The position numbers were made by a program, and so were the translations under genes. 64,000 bases of DNA from Ga0077555 sp041397775 (lineage in GTDB: Bacteria > Pseudomonadota > Alphaproteobacteria > Rhizobiales > Hyphomicrobiaceae), in NCBI GenBank assembly GCA_041397775.1, contig JAWKWB010000004.1:310001-374000 (forward strand), read 5' to 3'. Position 1 is the first letter of the stretch; every line of letters starts with the position of its first letter. This document shows, piece by piece, positions 25,659-36,083 of this stretch. The notes under the pieces were generated by a model. It searched no databases. It saw only the letters and a program-made list of their open reading frames with translations, and had not been told where the DNA came from.

Positions 25659-25979
25659 TCAGATCGACGACTTGATCCATGCCTCGAGCTTGGACTTCTG
25701 CACGAGCGCGCCGACCTGCGTGGAGGCGACCTTGCCGTCCTTGAACACCATGAGCGTCGGCATGGCCTGGATGCGGTACTTCTGCGTGATGCCGGGGCTC
25801 TGGTCGACGTCGATCTTCACGACCTTGACCTTGCCCGCCATTTCCTTGGCGACCGTGTCGAGGGCGGGCGCCATGGCCTTGCAGGGGCCGCACCACTCCG
25901 CGAAGAAATCGACGACGACAGGTTCGGAAGCCTTCAGAACCTCGGCATCGAAGTTCGCATCGTTCACAATCGCCGTCAT
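25659..25979 (-). CDS. trxA: Thioredoxin
   Basis: 106 residues with the active site WCGPC (Cys30, Cys33), the cis-Pro in AMPTLMVF and the usual C-terminal helix. It is a general cytoplasmic disulfide reductant. The ATG at 25979 has AAGGAG at the correct distance; a GTG three codons earlier is less likely. In relatives trxA commonly sits between folC and addA; here addA is displaced by about 3.4 kb of other genes. Confidence 0.96.
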   Translation of the reverse strand: MTAIVNDANFDAEVLKASEPVVVDFFAEWCGPCKAMAPALDTVAKEMAGKVKVVKIDVDQSPGITQKYRIQAMPTLMVFKDGKVASTQVGALVQKSKLEAWIKSSI

Positions 25980-26111
25980 GGCGTTCACTCCTTGTGGAGC
26001 CCCTGTCGGGGCGTGCTCGTGATCTCAGGCCGAAGGTAGGTACGGCGCCAGCCAGCGTCAAGGCTCGGGAGAGGGCTCAGGCGGAGATGTCCGCAGTCCG
26101 AACGGGGGGTG

Positions 26112-27959
26112 TCATGCGCCATTCCCGGCGGCGGAGACCTTCGGCGTGCACCAGAACTGATACATGCTGCCGAACAGGTTCGGCTGCTCCCGCTCCAGGG
26201 CGGCCCAGGCGTCGAGCGTGCCCGGACCGGTCTGCGTGGGGAAGCGGTGGCGGAGTACTTCCGGCGGCACATTGAAGAACCCGCGGAAGACGAGTTCCTC
26301 GGCCGCGAGGAATGCGGCGATCTCTTCGAGCGTGAACGTGTTCTCGTGCACGTGCAACAGCAGGTCGCGGAAGCCGCTCGCGGTATAGAAATCGGCGCTC
26401 TTGCGGAATTGCGTACCCGGGGCGCCGTCGGGAAGACGGCGGACGGTTTCGCGGAATTGGCGCAGGGCGGCATCGCTGCAGCCGGGGCCCGGGTAATCGG
26501 GCCGGGCGCGCAGTGCCGCGAGGCCCGTGCGGGCTTGCCGGCTGTAGAGGCCGATCATCATGATGCCACCGGGCGCCAGGCAAGCCTTCAGGGCGCGCCA
26601 GCCCGCCAGCGGGCGCTGCATGTGATGCAGGACGCCGACGCATTCCACGATCTGGAACCGGTTGCGCATCTGCGGCGCGTCGTGGGGCAGTGTCTCGATA
26701 TCAGCGCGCAACAGGTCGATGTTTTCGACGCCGAACCGTTCGGTCATGCGCTGGGCGTAGCCCAGGCTCGTGCGGGTGATGTCGATGCCGGTGACGTGCG
26801 CCTTGGGGCCGAAGTCGATTGCACCCGAGATCGCCTGGCGACCGGTGCCGCAGCCGGCGACCAGGACCTCGAAAGGCTTGTCGGCGAAGGTCAGCTCGCG
26901 GCGCGGGAAGACTTCGGCCATGCGCTCGATGAAGGCGCCTTCGCCGTAGGTGAGCACGCTGCTCCAACGTGGATAGGGTGCCGCGTCGTACTGGCCCGCG
27001 ACCTCGCGCGAGGTGGCATCTTCGCTGGAAATGACGGAGGGCATGGCGCGTGCGCGCCGTGCGATGTCGCAATGCTCGTCGTGGCGGGCGAGCAGCACCT
27101 GCCGGGCTGTCGAAGGTGGCGCATCGCGCAGCGCCGGCCAGACGTCGGCTGCTGGCCCGTGCCGGTCGAGATCGCGGTACATGGCGAGGACGAGCAAGCG
27201 GAAGGTTTCGTCGCCGTCACCGGCGCGCAGGCGTGCGGCATCCGGCACAACGGCATCGATGATCCGTGTCTCCTCGGCGGACTCGGGCCACACGAACTCG
27301 TTCAGATGGCACTGCCCGGCAAGGGCGGCGGCGAATGCGCCGAAGTTTTCTCGCTTGGCGCGCGGTGTGTGCACGGTGAGCGCCAATTGCCGGCGCACGG
27401 CCACCAGCAGGCATTCGAGGCGCGGCTGGGCGACGATTCCTTTCGACAGCGCGGCCCGCAGGAGGGCGCTGCTCGCACGATCGAACTCGTCCGTCTTCAG
27501 GACCCGGGCGGCAACCTGCCCCCAATCGTGCGTGTCGCCGAGGCGCAGGAGTTCCCGGACCGGGTTCATCTGCATGACCTGGTCGAAGGCGACATTGGCA
27601 AGGAGATCACGATCGGCGGTGTCGTGATCGAGTGCGGCGATCAGGCCCTGGGGATCCAGTATGACGCCGCGCGGCAGACGGCCTCGATGGAGCAGCCACG
27701 ACAGGCGCTGCGCGGCGGACCGATGGGCGCGATCGAAGCGTAAAGTTTCTGTATATCTCTCGGCCGCCTCTGCCGAATGGCCTAGGGATTCGCAGGCGAT
27801 TGCGAGATTGAACCTCGGCTCCGCGCGATTTGGGCGGTCTTTAATAGCTATTCTGAGAGATTTGCGAGCGGATATGAAATTACCATTGGCAATCTCTGCC
27901 AATCCGACCTTGAAAGGGTCGCGTGTATTTATTCCTATGATCGATTGCTTATGCAGCAT
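26112..27959 (-). CDS. TPR-containing class I SAM-dependent methyltransferase
   Basis: 615 residues from the ATG at 27959. Residues ~10-80 look like two tetratricopeptide repeats (ISARKSLRIAIKDRPNRAEPR, ACESLGHSAEAAERYTETL). A long helical middle follows. From ~330 a methyltransferase domain begins: QYDAAPYPRWSS, motif I VLVAGCGTGRQ, motif II TGIDITRTSL, then VECVGVLHHM. The end (FFNVPPEVLRHRFPTQTGPG, LDAWAALEREQPNLFGSMYQFW) matches proteins annotated as bifunctional class I methyltransferase/TPR proteins. Target unknown. The first ~80 codons have lower GC than the rest, as does the upstream spacer. Confidence 0.8.
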   Translation of the reverse strand: MLHKQSIIGINTRDPFKVGLAEIANGNFISARKSLRIAIKDRPNRAEPRFNLAIACESLGHSAEAAERYTETLRFDRAHRSAAQRLSWLLHRGRLPRGVILDPQGLIAALDHDTADRDLLANVAFDQVMQMNPVRELLRLGDTHDWGQVAARVLKTDEFDRASSALLRAALSKGIVAQPRLECLLVAVRRQLALTVHTPRAKRENFGAFAAALAGQCHLNEFVWPESAEETRIIDAVVPDAARLRAGDGDETFRLLVLAMYRDLDRHGPAADVWPALRDAPPSTARQVLLARHDEHCDIARRARAMPSVISSEDATSREVAGQYDAAPYPRWSSVLTYGEGAFIERMAEVFPRRELTFADKPFEVLVAGCGTGRQAISGAIDFGPKAHVTGIDITRTSLGYAQRMTERFGVENIDLLRADIETLPHDAPQMRNRFQIVECVGVLHHMQRPLAGWRALKACLAPGGIMMIGLYSRQARTGLAALRARPDYPGPGCSDAALRQFRETVRRLPDGAPGTQFRKSADFYTASGFRDLLLHVHENTFTLEEIAAFLAAEELVFRGFFNVPPEVLRHRFPTQTGPGTLDAWAALEREQPNLFGSMYQFWCTPKVSAAGNGA

Positions 27960-28319
27960 GCGTGCATCCCGGCCAGGCAATAATCAGCCGTCCGAAAAAC
28001 ACGGGTTTTTCGGCCGTAATCGCCTGTTTGCGCGGCTGTGGTTGCGTCAGGCGCTCGACGTCGCTGCCGGCTGCGTGTCCGGCGGTTTCACGCGGTATTT
28101 TCGGCTGACGGCCTGTTTGTTTCCTGTGCCCATTTCTGTATCCGGCGGTCGCACATCCGCGTCCTCTTTCGAGGGCGGTTCGCGGCCGCGGGGATTCAAT
28201 TTTTCATTCTTTCGTGATTTGCATCTGGGGTGTGCGCCGTCTATGGATTTTGCGAAGCCGGGGCAGCATTTGGGTATGCAGTTTCGGCATGGGGCAAATG
28301 CCAGGATTGCTATTGTCGT
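27960..28319. other. AT-richer spacer between divergent methyltransferase and AraC genes
   Basis: This 360-base region has visibly lower GC than its surroundings. A perfect hairpin CCGAAAAA/TTTTTCGG lies at 27992-28013, 33 bases before the methyltransferase start on the - strand, and a short GGCAT/ATGCC inverted repeat lies at 28286-28302, just before the AraC start. They could be operator or terminator elements. No protein frame on either strand is convincing. Confidence 0.45.
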
Positions 28320-29303
28320 ATGATACATCGTCAGGCTGGGGCCTTCGAAGAGCGCGCGTTTGCCGATCCCGGACAGGCCGAGTCGTTCCTGTCGGATCTC
28401 GCGGAGAGCATTTCCAAGGTGCGCTTCGTGGGGGAACGGCGCAGCTTCCATCTGAGCTATGCGGGCACCGCGCTGGGACATGCCTCGCTGCATCGGGGGC
28501 GGCACTCGCAACTCACCGCGCAGGTGTCGCGGGCCGACGAGATGCTGCTCGTCATCCCCGAGCGCTCAGGGCTGCGGTTCTCGGGCGGCGGGGTGTCGCT
28601 GGAAGCGCAGGCGGGCCAGTCGGCCATCTTCCTGCCGCCCCGCTCCAGTGGGGTCCTGGAAACCAGGGCCGACATCACCGCCATTGCGCTGGTGGTGCCG
28701 CGGCAGGCGCTCGAAGCGCGGGCGCGCACGCTCAGGGGCGATGACGGGGGCAGTGTCAAGATCATCGCGACGCCCGCCGTCGTGACACTGACAGATCCGC
28801 TGTCGGCGGCGCTGGTGCGCAACGTCACGAGCGTCATGCAGGAGATGAAGCGTCTGGCGCCGCTGGGCATGTCGGAGGTCACGGCGACGACGATGGACGA
28901 ACTGCTCATCGCGTTGGCGAGTGCGGTGGTGGTGCCGTCCGTGCGCGCCCATATCGGGGAGGTCACGACGCGCGGGTCGGGATCCGCCTCCGTGCACAAG
29001 GCGCGCGCTTATCTCGAGGCGCACGCGGCCGAGCCGGTGCGGCTCGGCGATCTGGCGCAGGAACTGGGGATCGGTCTTCGGGCGCTACAACTCGCGTTCC
29101 GTCGCGAGACGGGTATGACGCTGCGTGACTACCTCGGCCGGCGGCGCCTCGAGCTGGCGCATCAGCGCCTGACCAGCGGGGAAGCCGAGACGGTGGCGAG
29201 CGTCGCCTTCGAGTGCGGCTTCACGGACCTGGCCTCGTTCGCGGCGAAGTACCGGGCGACCTTCGGCGAGCTTCCTTCCGAGACCCTGCGCAAGCGCCGC
29301 TGA
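28320..29303 (+). CDS. AraC-family transcriptional regulator
   Basis: 327 residues. The C-terminal ~100 residues contain the two AraC helix-turn-helix motifs: VRLGDLAQELGIGLRALQLAFRRETG and ETVASVAFECGFTDLASFAAKYRATFGELPSE. The N-terminal ~200 residues resemble the AraC-binding-like domain of the FeaR/XylS type. The ATG at 28320 was chosen for fit to these homologues; no strong ribosome-binding site precedes it. It is divergent from the methyltransferase gene and converges on addA. What it regulates is unknown; the adjacent methyltransferase is a candidate. Confidence 0.85.
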   Translation: MIHRQAGAFEERAFADPGQAESFLSDLAESISKVRFVGERRSFHLSYAGTALGHASLHRGRHSQLTAQVSRADEMLLVIPERSGLRFSGGGVSLEAQAGQSAIFLPPRSSGVLETRADITAIALVVPRQALEARARTLRGDDGGSVKIIATPAVVTLTDPLSAALVRNVTSVMQEMKRLAPLGMSEVTATTMDELLIALASAVVVPSVRAHIGEVTTRGSGSASVHKARAYLEAHAAEPVRLGDLAQELGIGLRALQLAFRRETGMTLRDYLGRRRLELAHQRLTSGEAETVASVAFECGFTDLASFAAKYRATFGELPSETLRKRR

Positions 29304-29317
29304 ACGAAGGCGCGCTT

Positions 29318-29336
29318 CCAGGCGCAGCGCGCCTGG
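29318..29336. terminator. Hairpin between convergent AraC gene and addA
   Basis: CCAGGCGC and GCGCCTGG form a perfect 8-base stem with a 3-base loop, located between the AraC stop (29303) and the addA stop (29338). It could terminate either gene; T-runs are weak. Confidence 0.45.
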
Positions 29337-29337
29337 A

Positions 29338-32300
29338 TCAGATTGGCGCGCGTGGATCGGACTGCATCAGGCGGCGGGCGGCGGCGTCCAGCGCGTCGGG
29401 GGGAATTTCCATGATGTGCGGGACGTCGGTCCACAGCAGTGCTGCGCGCACGGGCCGTCCGTCGAAGATCTGTGCGACGGCCAGCCGGTAGGCGGCGAGC
29501 TGCATGAGATAGGCCTCGGGCACGGCGCCGGGCGAAGCGGGCGACGGGCGGTTGGTCTTGTAGTCGACGATCATGACACCGTCCGGCAACTCGACGATGC
29601 GATCGATCTGGCCATTGACGCGGACGATCTTGCCGGGATGGGCGGGATCGGTCAGCGCTGCGACGATGGGCACTTCGGCGCGGCTTTGCGGGCCGAACAG
29701 TGGGGCAAACCGGGGATCGCGGAGGACGGCCAACGTCTCGCTGGCGATGCTGGCGCGCACGCGCGGGGACAGGGCCGCGGCCCGGCGCTCGACGAAGGCT
29801 TCGGCGGCGATCGGCCAGCTTTCGGGAGGGCGCGTCGGCAGGTGCTGCAGCAGGGCGTGGGTGATGGTGCCGCGCAGGAAGCGATTGCCATCCGAGCCGC
29901 GCATGGCGGGCGGGGCGGGTTGGCGTTCGGCCGGAGGTGCAGGTGCCGGCTCGATCGGCTCGCCCTCGGCGTCGGTATCGAGCGGCGCCAGTCGCGAGGG
30001 GGCGAGCGGCACCGTGAGGCCGCTTTCGTTGCGCGCCTTCTCACGCGCCCACGCCGGCGGCGTTTGGGGTGCGGGCGTCTGCGAGGTGCTGCGACCCGAC
30101 GTCTTGGGCTTCGCCGTCTGTTCACAGGCATAGCGCCACACGGGCGTACCTTCATGATCCTCGGCGGGGGCGAGCTTGGCATTCAACCCCTGGCGAACGA
30201 GCTCGTACCAGCAAGTCGCATCGCGCGATCTGCGGCCATCGAAGCCGCCGACGTAGAGGCGGTCGCGGGGGCGGGTCATGGCGACGTAGAGCAGCCGGTT
30301 GCGCTCGGCGGCATCGCGCCCCTTGGCCCGATCGGCGGCGTCGCGGACATGCGCCAGCCTGGAGGAGCCGCGGACCGGCCACAGGAAGGGCGGCGGCACG
30401 TGCGATTGCCGGGCGATGTGGTCGAGCGTCAGCAGGCTGCCGGGGCGACCGCCGCTGGAAATGGAGCAGGTGTCGGGCAGGAACACGATGGGTGCCTCGA
30501 GGCCCTTGGCGCCATGCACCGTCATGACGCGAACCTCGTCGCGACCCTGGTCCATGTCGCGCTTGATCTCGTGCTTGCCGGCCCGCAGCCAGTCGACGAA
30601 GCCCTGGAGCGACGGTGGCGCCTTGTCGTCGTAGGAGAGGGCCTGGACGATCAATTCGTCGATCGGTTCGGCGGCCTCGGCTCCAAGCCTCTCGATGAGG
30701 CTTTTTCGCATGCCGTCGTGGTCGAGGATTTCGATCAGAAGCTCGAACGGCGGCGTGAGATCGGAGCGTGTTCGCCAGCGCTTCAGGCGGTCGACGGCAG
30801 GGCGATAGCGCGGGTTGCCTTCGGCTGCGCGCAAGAGGGCATGCCACAGCGAGCCGCGTCTTGCCGGGGCGAACGACATGAGATCGTCGTCGTCGAGCCC
30901 GATGAGCGGGCTCTTCAACACCGTTGCCAGCGCCAGGTCGTCCTCGGGCAGCAACAGGAAATCCATCAGCGCGAGCAGGTCGCAGACGGCGAGTTGATCG
31001 GTCAGGTGCATGCGATCGCTGCCGGCGACGGGGATGTCCCTGGCCTTCAGGGCGGAGACGATGGCCGGTGCGGCCGGATTGCGCTTGCGCACGAGGACGA
31101 TGATGTCACCCGCCCGCACGGGGCGGCCTTCCGATTGGAGGATCTCGCCGCTGTCGAGCCAATGGCGGATGGTGCGCGCGATGCGATCGGCAAGAGCGGA
31201 GACCGGCGTGGGCGGTATGCTATCGGCGAGCGGGCTCCAGGCGTCGCCGCGCGCGAAGTCGGCCTGCTTCTCCGTCTCCCAGATCTCGACGAGCCCGGCA
31301 GAGCCCAGGCGATGCGCGGCGTGCCGTTCCGGCTTTTCCAGGTCATGGACGCCGTTTGCAGCCTGCGGTTGGGCAAAGACGTCGTCGACCGCGGCCAGGA
31401 TGGGAGCAACGGTGCGGAACGACAGCGTCAGCGGCACATCGGCCCAGGCCTGCCCGGCGGCCTCGGCGCGCTCGCGGAAGTGACTTCCCATCATGGCGAG
31501 TTGCTCGGGGGCGGCGCCCTGGAAGCCATAGATCGACTGCTTCTTGTCGCCGACCGCGAAGATCGTGCGGGCAAGCGCGTCACGGGCGCCTTCGCCGGAA
31601 AAGAACTCGTCGGCCAGCGGCATGACGATGTCCCACTGATGCTGGGAGGTATCCTGCGCCTCGTCGACGAGAATGTGGTCGAGGCCGCCGTCGAGCTTGA
31701 AGAGGACCCAATGCGTGGTGGCGCCATCGGAGAGCAGATTGCGCGTGCTGCGGATGAGATCGTCGAAGTCGAGAGCGGCGCGATGGGCTTTCAGTTCGCC
31801 GAAGCGCTGCAGCATGGCGCTCGCCAGGCGCAGCAAGGCCATCGTCGCTTCCAGGACGAGCAGGTGGCCGCGCTCCTCGGCGAGATTGCGGAACACGTCG
31901 CGGGCGCGTTCGAGCGTGGCGACGACGTCGGGGTGCTCCCCCGAGAGCGCCTTCGTCATGAGGTTCTTGCGATCCTCACCCTTGTCCGTGAAGAAGAACT
32001 TCGAGAGGGCATCGATGCGGACATCCGCTCTGGTCGCGCCCCGGGCGCGGGCGAGATGGCCTGCGAGGGTGATGTCGTTCTTGCCACCGGTCGCAAGGAT
32101 GTTGCGCGCACGATCGAGCGTGTCGTCGTCGAGCAGCGCCATCACTTCGGCCTCGAGGCTGGCCCGCGTGACGCTGGAGCGCACGCCGAGCGCCGCCCGG
32201 TAGAGCGCGTCTGCCGCCTCGAAGGGAGGGGCGCCCAGGTCCAGGCGGCTCGCGTACTCGATCCAGCCGGTGTGCCGCAAGGCATCCTGCAGGATGGCGT

Positions 32301-32904
32301 CGAAGCTGTCGTCGATGGCGTAGGCGACCGCGGTATGGAGGGCCTGGCGCAAGTCCGCATCGGCGCCGGCGGTCGCGTCGACGAGCGTGGCGTCGATCGC
32401 CTCGCGCATCAGCGTCCGGGATGTTTCGTCATCGAGCACGGTGAACTGGGGGGGGATGCCCGCCTCCAAGGGGAAGCGCTGCAGCAGCCGCTCGCAGAAG
32501 GCGTGGATGGTCTGGACCTTCAGTCCGCCCGGTGTCTCGATGGCGATGGCGAAGAGATCGCGGGCACGGGCGCACAGGGCATCGTCGGGTTTGGTGCCGG
32601 TCAGTGCTGCGAGTTCCTCGATCAGCTTTGCGTCGGGCGCGGTGACCCAGCTCGCGAGGCGGTCGAAGACACGTTGCGACATCTCGGCGGCGGCCGCCTT
32701 GGTGAAGGTCAGGCACAGAATGCGCTCGGGTCGCGTGCCGGCGAGCAGAACGCGCAGCACGCGGTTGGTCAGGACGTGCGTCTTGCCTGTTCCGGCGTTG
32801 GCGGAGACCCAGGCCGATGTGGCCGGATCGGCCGCGCGGGCCTGATGCAGTTCAGTCGCGCGCGTGGCTTCGGCGAGGGCTTCGTGGTCGCTCGTGTCCA
32901 TCAT
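29338..32904 (-). CDS. addA: Double-strand break repair helicase-nuclease AddA
   Basis: 1188 residues. UvrD-type helicase motifs are in order: Walker A ANAGTGKTHVLTNRV near the N-terminus, LTFTKAAAAEM, motif II HILVDEAQDTSQHQW, AVGDKKQSIYGFQGA, VMTVHGAKGLEAP and a VAMTRPRDRLYV motif VI. The C-terminal RecB-type nuclease shows GVMIVDYKTN. AddA pairs with AddB to resect DNA ends before RecA loading. The start ATG at 32904 overlaps the addB stop (ATGATGA). Its partner addB is interrupted by a TAG, so the complex may not form. Confidence 0.95.
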   Translation of the reverse strand: MMDTSDHEALAEATRATELHQARAADPATSAWVSANAGTGKTHVLTNRVLRVLLAGTRPERILCLTFTKAAAAEMSQRVFDRLASWVTAPDAKLIEELAALTGTKPDDALCARARDLFAIAIETPGGLKVQTIHAFCERLLQRFPLEAGIPPQFTVLDDETSRTLMREAIDATLVDATAGADADLRQALHTAVAYAIDDSFDAILQDALRHTGWIEYASRLDLGAPPFEAADALYRAALGVRSSVTRASLEAEVMALLDDDTLDRARNILATGGKNDITLAGHLARARGATRADVRIDALSKFFFTDKGEDRKNLMTKALSGEHPDVVATLERARDVFRNLAEERGHLLVLEATMALLRLASAMLQRFGELKAHRAALDFDDLIRSTRNLLSDGATTHWVLFKLDGGLDHILVDEAQDTSQHQWDIVMPLADEFFSGEGARDALARTIFAVGDKKQSIYGFQGAAPEQLAMMGSHFRERAEAAGQAWADVPLTLSFRTVAPILAAVDDVFAQPQAANGVHDLEKPERHAAHRLGSAGLVEIWETEKQADFARGDAWSPLADSIPPTPVSALADRIARTIRHWLDSGEILQSEGRPVRAGDIIVLVRKRNPAAPAIVSALKARDIPVAGSDRMHLTDQLAVCDLLALMDFLLLPEDDLALATVLKSPLIGLDDDDLMSFAPARRGSLWHALLRAAEGNPRYRPAVDRLKRWRTRSDLTPPFELLIEILDHDGMRKSLIERLGAEAAEPIDELIVQALSYDDKAPPSLQGFVDWLRAGKHEIKRDMDQGRDEVRVMTVHGAKGLEAPIVFLPDTCSISSGGRPGSLLTLDHIARQSHVPPPFLWPVRGSSRLAHVRDAADRAKGRDAAERNRLLYVAMTRPRDRLYVGGFDGRRSRDATCWYELVRQGLNAKLAPAEDHEGTPVWRYACEQTAKPKTSGRSTSQTPAPQTPPAWAREKARNESGLTVPLAPSRLAPLDTDAEGEPIEPAPAPPAERQPAPPAMRGSDGNRFLRGTITHALLQHLPTRPPESWPIAAEAFVERRAAALSPRVRASIASETLAVLRDPRFAPLFGPQSRAEVPIVAALTDPAHPGKIVRVNGQIDRIVELPDGVMIVDYKTNRPSPASPGAVPEAYLMQLAAYRLAVAQIFDGRPVRAALLWTDVPHIMEIPPDALDAAARRLMQSDPRAPI

Positions 32905-35900
32905 TCGTCCTCGCCGCTTTCGCCGGCCCACTCGTCGACGCGGGCCAGTTGAGCGTAGTCGTCGTATCTATAATTGAAGTCGGGCCGGCGGGTGACGGCA
33001 TAGGGCGTTGCGGGATCGTCGAATGCAGCCACGAGGTCGGCGAAGCCGCGCATGGCGTCCTCGGCCAGTTCGGCAATCGAGCGGTTCTTGATCTCGACGC
33101 AGATTTCCTCGCCTGCCGGCACGGCACCGGTGGCACGGATGTAACGCAAGCCGACGACAGGGCGTGCGGGTACCTTTTCGAAGGCGCCGGCGATCGCCAG
33201 GGCTGCTTCCAGCGTGAGCTGCGGGGCGCGGCCGGCGGCCACGGCCGTCTTGTTGGGCGGCGCGCCGGTCTTGTAGTCGGTGATGGTCAAGCCGGCATCG
33301 GAGATGTCAATGCGGTCGGCGCGGGCGGTCAACTCGAAAGGCCCGGCGGGCGCATCGAGACTGAGCCGGGCCTTGATCTCGGTGGCTATCGCGTGGCTGT
33401 CGCGGCGGCGCTGGGGCTCGGTTTCTGCCAGCCATTCGGCGAAGCGCTCGAGCCGGGGCAGCCAGAAGGCGCGGACGCGCGGGTTCCGGTCGAGATCGCG
33501 GATGACGGTACGTGCGCTGTCGAGGAAGGCGCCGACGAAATCGTCCGGCAGGCGATCGCCGTGGGTCTCGGTGAAATGCGACAGCGTGGCGTGCACGAGT
33601 TGGCCGCGTTCGCTTGGACCGGGCGGCTGGCCGATCTGGGGGAGCGGGGCCAGACCGAGGATGCGGCTGGCGTAGATGGCGTAGGGGTTGGCGATCCAGC
33701 GCTCCACATCGGAGACGCTGGCGCGGCGGGGCCGCAATGCGAGGGGCGGACGCGGCTCGGGCGGCGCGATGCGGATGGGCGTGCCCGGTGCGCGCATGCG
33801 GTCGCGCGCCCAGGCGGCCAAGGGCTCGGACGGCGTCAGGACCGCTCCGCAATCGAGGCCGGTGAGCAGTGCCTTCATGCGCTGGAGCCAACGGGAGGCG
33901 ACGCGCGGGGCACCGTCGACCTTGCCGGAGCGGGTCATCAACACGGTCTTCGTCCCCAGCAGCGTCGTGAAGTCGTGCGCGGCGCGGCCGACTTCCTCTT
34001 CCGGCGAGGGCAGGCCCAGTTCCTTGCGCATCGGGCGGTTGAGCCATGCGCCGGGCTCCGTGGCCTTTGGCCAGGTACCTTCGTTGAGCGAGCCGAGGAT
34101 GACCAGATCGGGCTGCTACAGCCGCGCTTCGAGCGGTCCCCAGATGAACAGCCGGGGATGCACGGGAACGCGAGGGCGGACCATTTCGGTGGCCGTCAGC
34201 GTGCGATAGAAGTCGCCGTAATCGCGTGCAGCCAGCGGGGGGGCGTGGAGCGCTGGATTGCGCAGGCGCTCGATCAGGGTCCAGGCGACCTCGCCCGCCT
34301 CGCCGAACCAGAGCGGGGTGTCGGGGCGTACGCCGGGTTCGGGGGCTGCCGCGCCGTCGACGTCCGACGAGCCATCGACGGCCGGCGTGGCGGGAAGGGC
34401 AACGGCCTCGGCGACGGCGGCGTGGGCCGCGCACAGTTCGGCGAGCGAGAGGCCGGCCTTGTCACGAAGCGCCTCCAGCGGCGCGAATGCGGCTTGCACG
34501 CGGCGGACGAGATCGCGCACGTCTGCCCAATCGGCATCGTTCATGCGCAGCAGGGGGGCTTCGCGACGTTCCGTCCTGGTCGCATGCGCCGCCTGCTCGA
34601 CGGCACGCTCCAGCCCGTCGAGGCCGCTGTTCAAATAGGGGGCGCGGAAGGCTGCGATCTCGAGATTGCGTGCGGCCCTGCGGATTTCACCCGCCGTCAG
34701 GCCGAAGCGCGTCAGGGGGTGCTTGAGCAGGGCCATGAGCGGTGTGGGCGCGGCATCCGTCTCCCAGGCTTCGAGCACGAGATCGAGGAAGGTGCCGGGG
34801 ATGGTCTTGCGGAAGGGGCGACCGGCGGAGTCGTCGACACGGATGCCCCAGGCTTCCAGGCGCACGGCCACGCGCCGGGCGAGCAGGCGATCGGGCGAAA
34901 CGAGCGCGGCCGTCCGGCCCGGCGTCTCCGCCGTTTCGCGCATCACGAGCGCGATGGCTTCGGCTTCATCCTCGACGGTGGGGGTTTCGAGCAGGGCGAC
35001 GCCGTCGAGCGCGCGGCGCACATCCTGGGGATCGGCAGCGGTGACGTAGGGGCGCCATTGGCTGAGCGTTCCGCTCGGGCGCATGGTTTCGCTGATCAGG
35101 CGATTGCGCGCCAGCCGTTCCGCGCGGGATGGTTCGCCCGCCAGATGCCGCACATCGCCGCGCGACTTGCCGAGGCGGTCGAGCAGCACGCGCAGGCCGT
35201 GCTGGGGGTGCTCGGGATGATCGTCCTTGATGCGGTCCCAACTCGCCTCGTCCAGTTCCATGTCGAGACCGGGCAGGACGATGGCGCCCTGGTCGCACGC
35301 GAGAACGGCACGCATCAGCTCGGCGGTCGCGGGAATCGAGCCGGTGACGCCGGCGACGATGACGGGGTGCCGGGGTGGATCGACCAGCAACCGGCGTGCC
35401 TCTTCCAGGATGATGCGGTTGCGCCGTTCCATCGGCGCCAGCAGGTCGTTCTCGTGCAGATAGCGGGGCCAGAATTCCGTGACGATGCGCAGAAAATCGA
35501 CGGTCTGCTGCCAGTGCCGGGATAAATTCGCGTCCACCAGCGAGGCGAGCCCCGTCAACGTCACGCGCTCGGTCTCGATCATGTCCATGAGGCTCGCCAA
35601 CTCGCCGGCCAGACGTGCGGCCTGGGCTGGCGAGGAGGCGAGTTTGGGGCGCGCAGGCGGATGCAGGTCCGCGTCTTCGGGCGTAGCCGCCGCGGCCATC
35701 TGCCGGAGCCAGCCGAGTACGATATGGGTCAGCGCCAGCTGGCGCTCGAGCTTGCCTATGGCGGGGGGCAAGTCCAGCACATCGGAGCCGGCGGCGTGCG
35801 ACGTGATGATGTCGTCGAGCAGCCCTTGGTCTTCGTCGGCCTCGGCGATGGGCCTGATGGCCGGCAAGAGCAGCGACGTCTCGCCCGACACGGCGAGAAA

Positions 35901-36083
35901 CGCATCCTGTAGGGAGCGGGCCGCACGGCGCGTGGGCAGCAGGATCGTCATCGCCGGCAGATCGAGCCGGGCGGGTGGCGGGCCGCCGGCGCGCGGGAGA
36001 TTGCCCGACAGTATGCTGCGCGCCAGTTCGAGCAGGAAAGGGCGATCCGGCGAGACGTTGAAGAGATTAGACTTGGCGGTCAC
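32901..36083 (-). pseudogene. addB: AddB, double-strand break repair protein, interrupted by one in-frame amber codon
   Basis: The reading frame is continuous from GTG 36083 (with GGAGAGGA upstream) to the TGA at 32901-32903, 1060 codons, except for one TAG at 34116-34118. Residues before the stop read FIWGPLEARL and after it QPDLVILGSLNEGTWP, the normal AddB sequence, so a single CAG-to-TAG change would explain it. Before the stop lies the inactivated helicase-like part (TILLPTRRAARSLQ, VIVAGVTGSIPATAEL). After it comes the nuclease domain with LTITDYKTG and NPYAIYASRILGL. The same frame on both sides rules out a frameshift. The alternatives are true loss, readthrough, or a sequence error. 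Confidence 0.9.

Noticed and set aside
29416..32952. Very long open frame antisense to addA (about 1180 codons)
   Set aside because: It is the complement of a well-supported helicase gene in GC-rich DNA; its translation has no recognisable domain and no ribosome-binding site.
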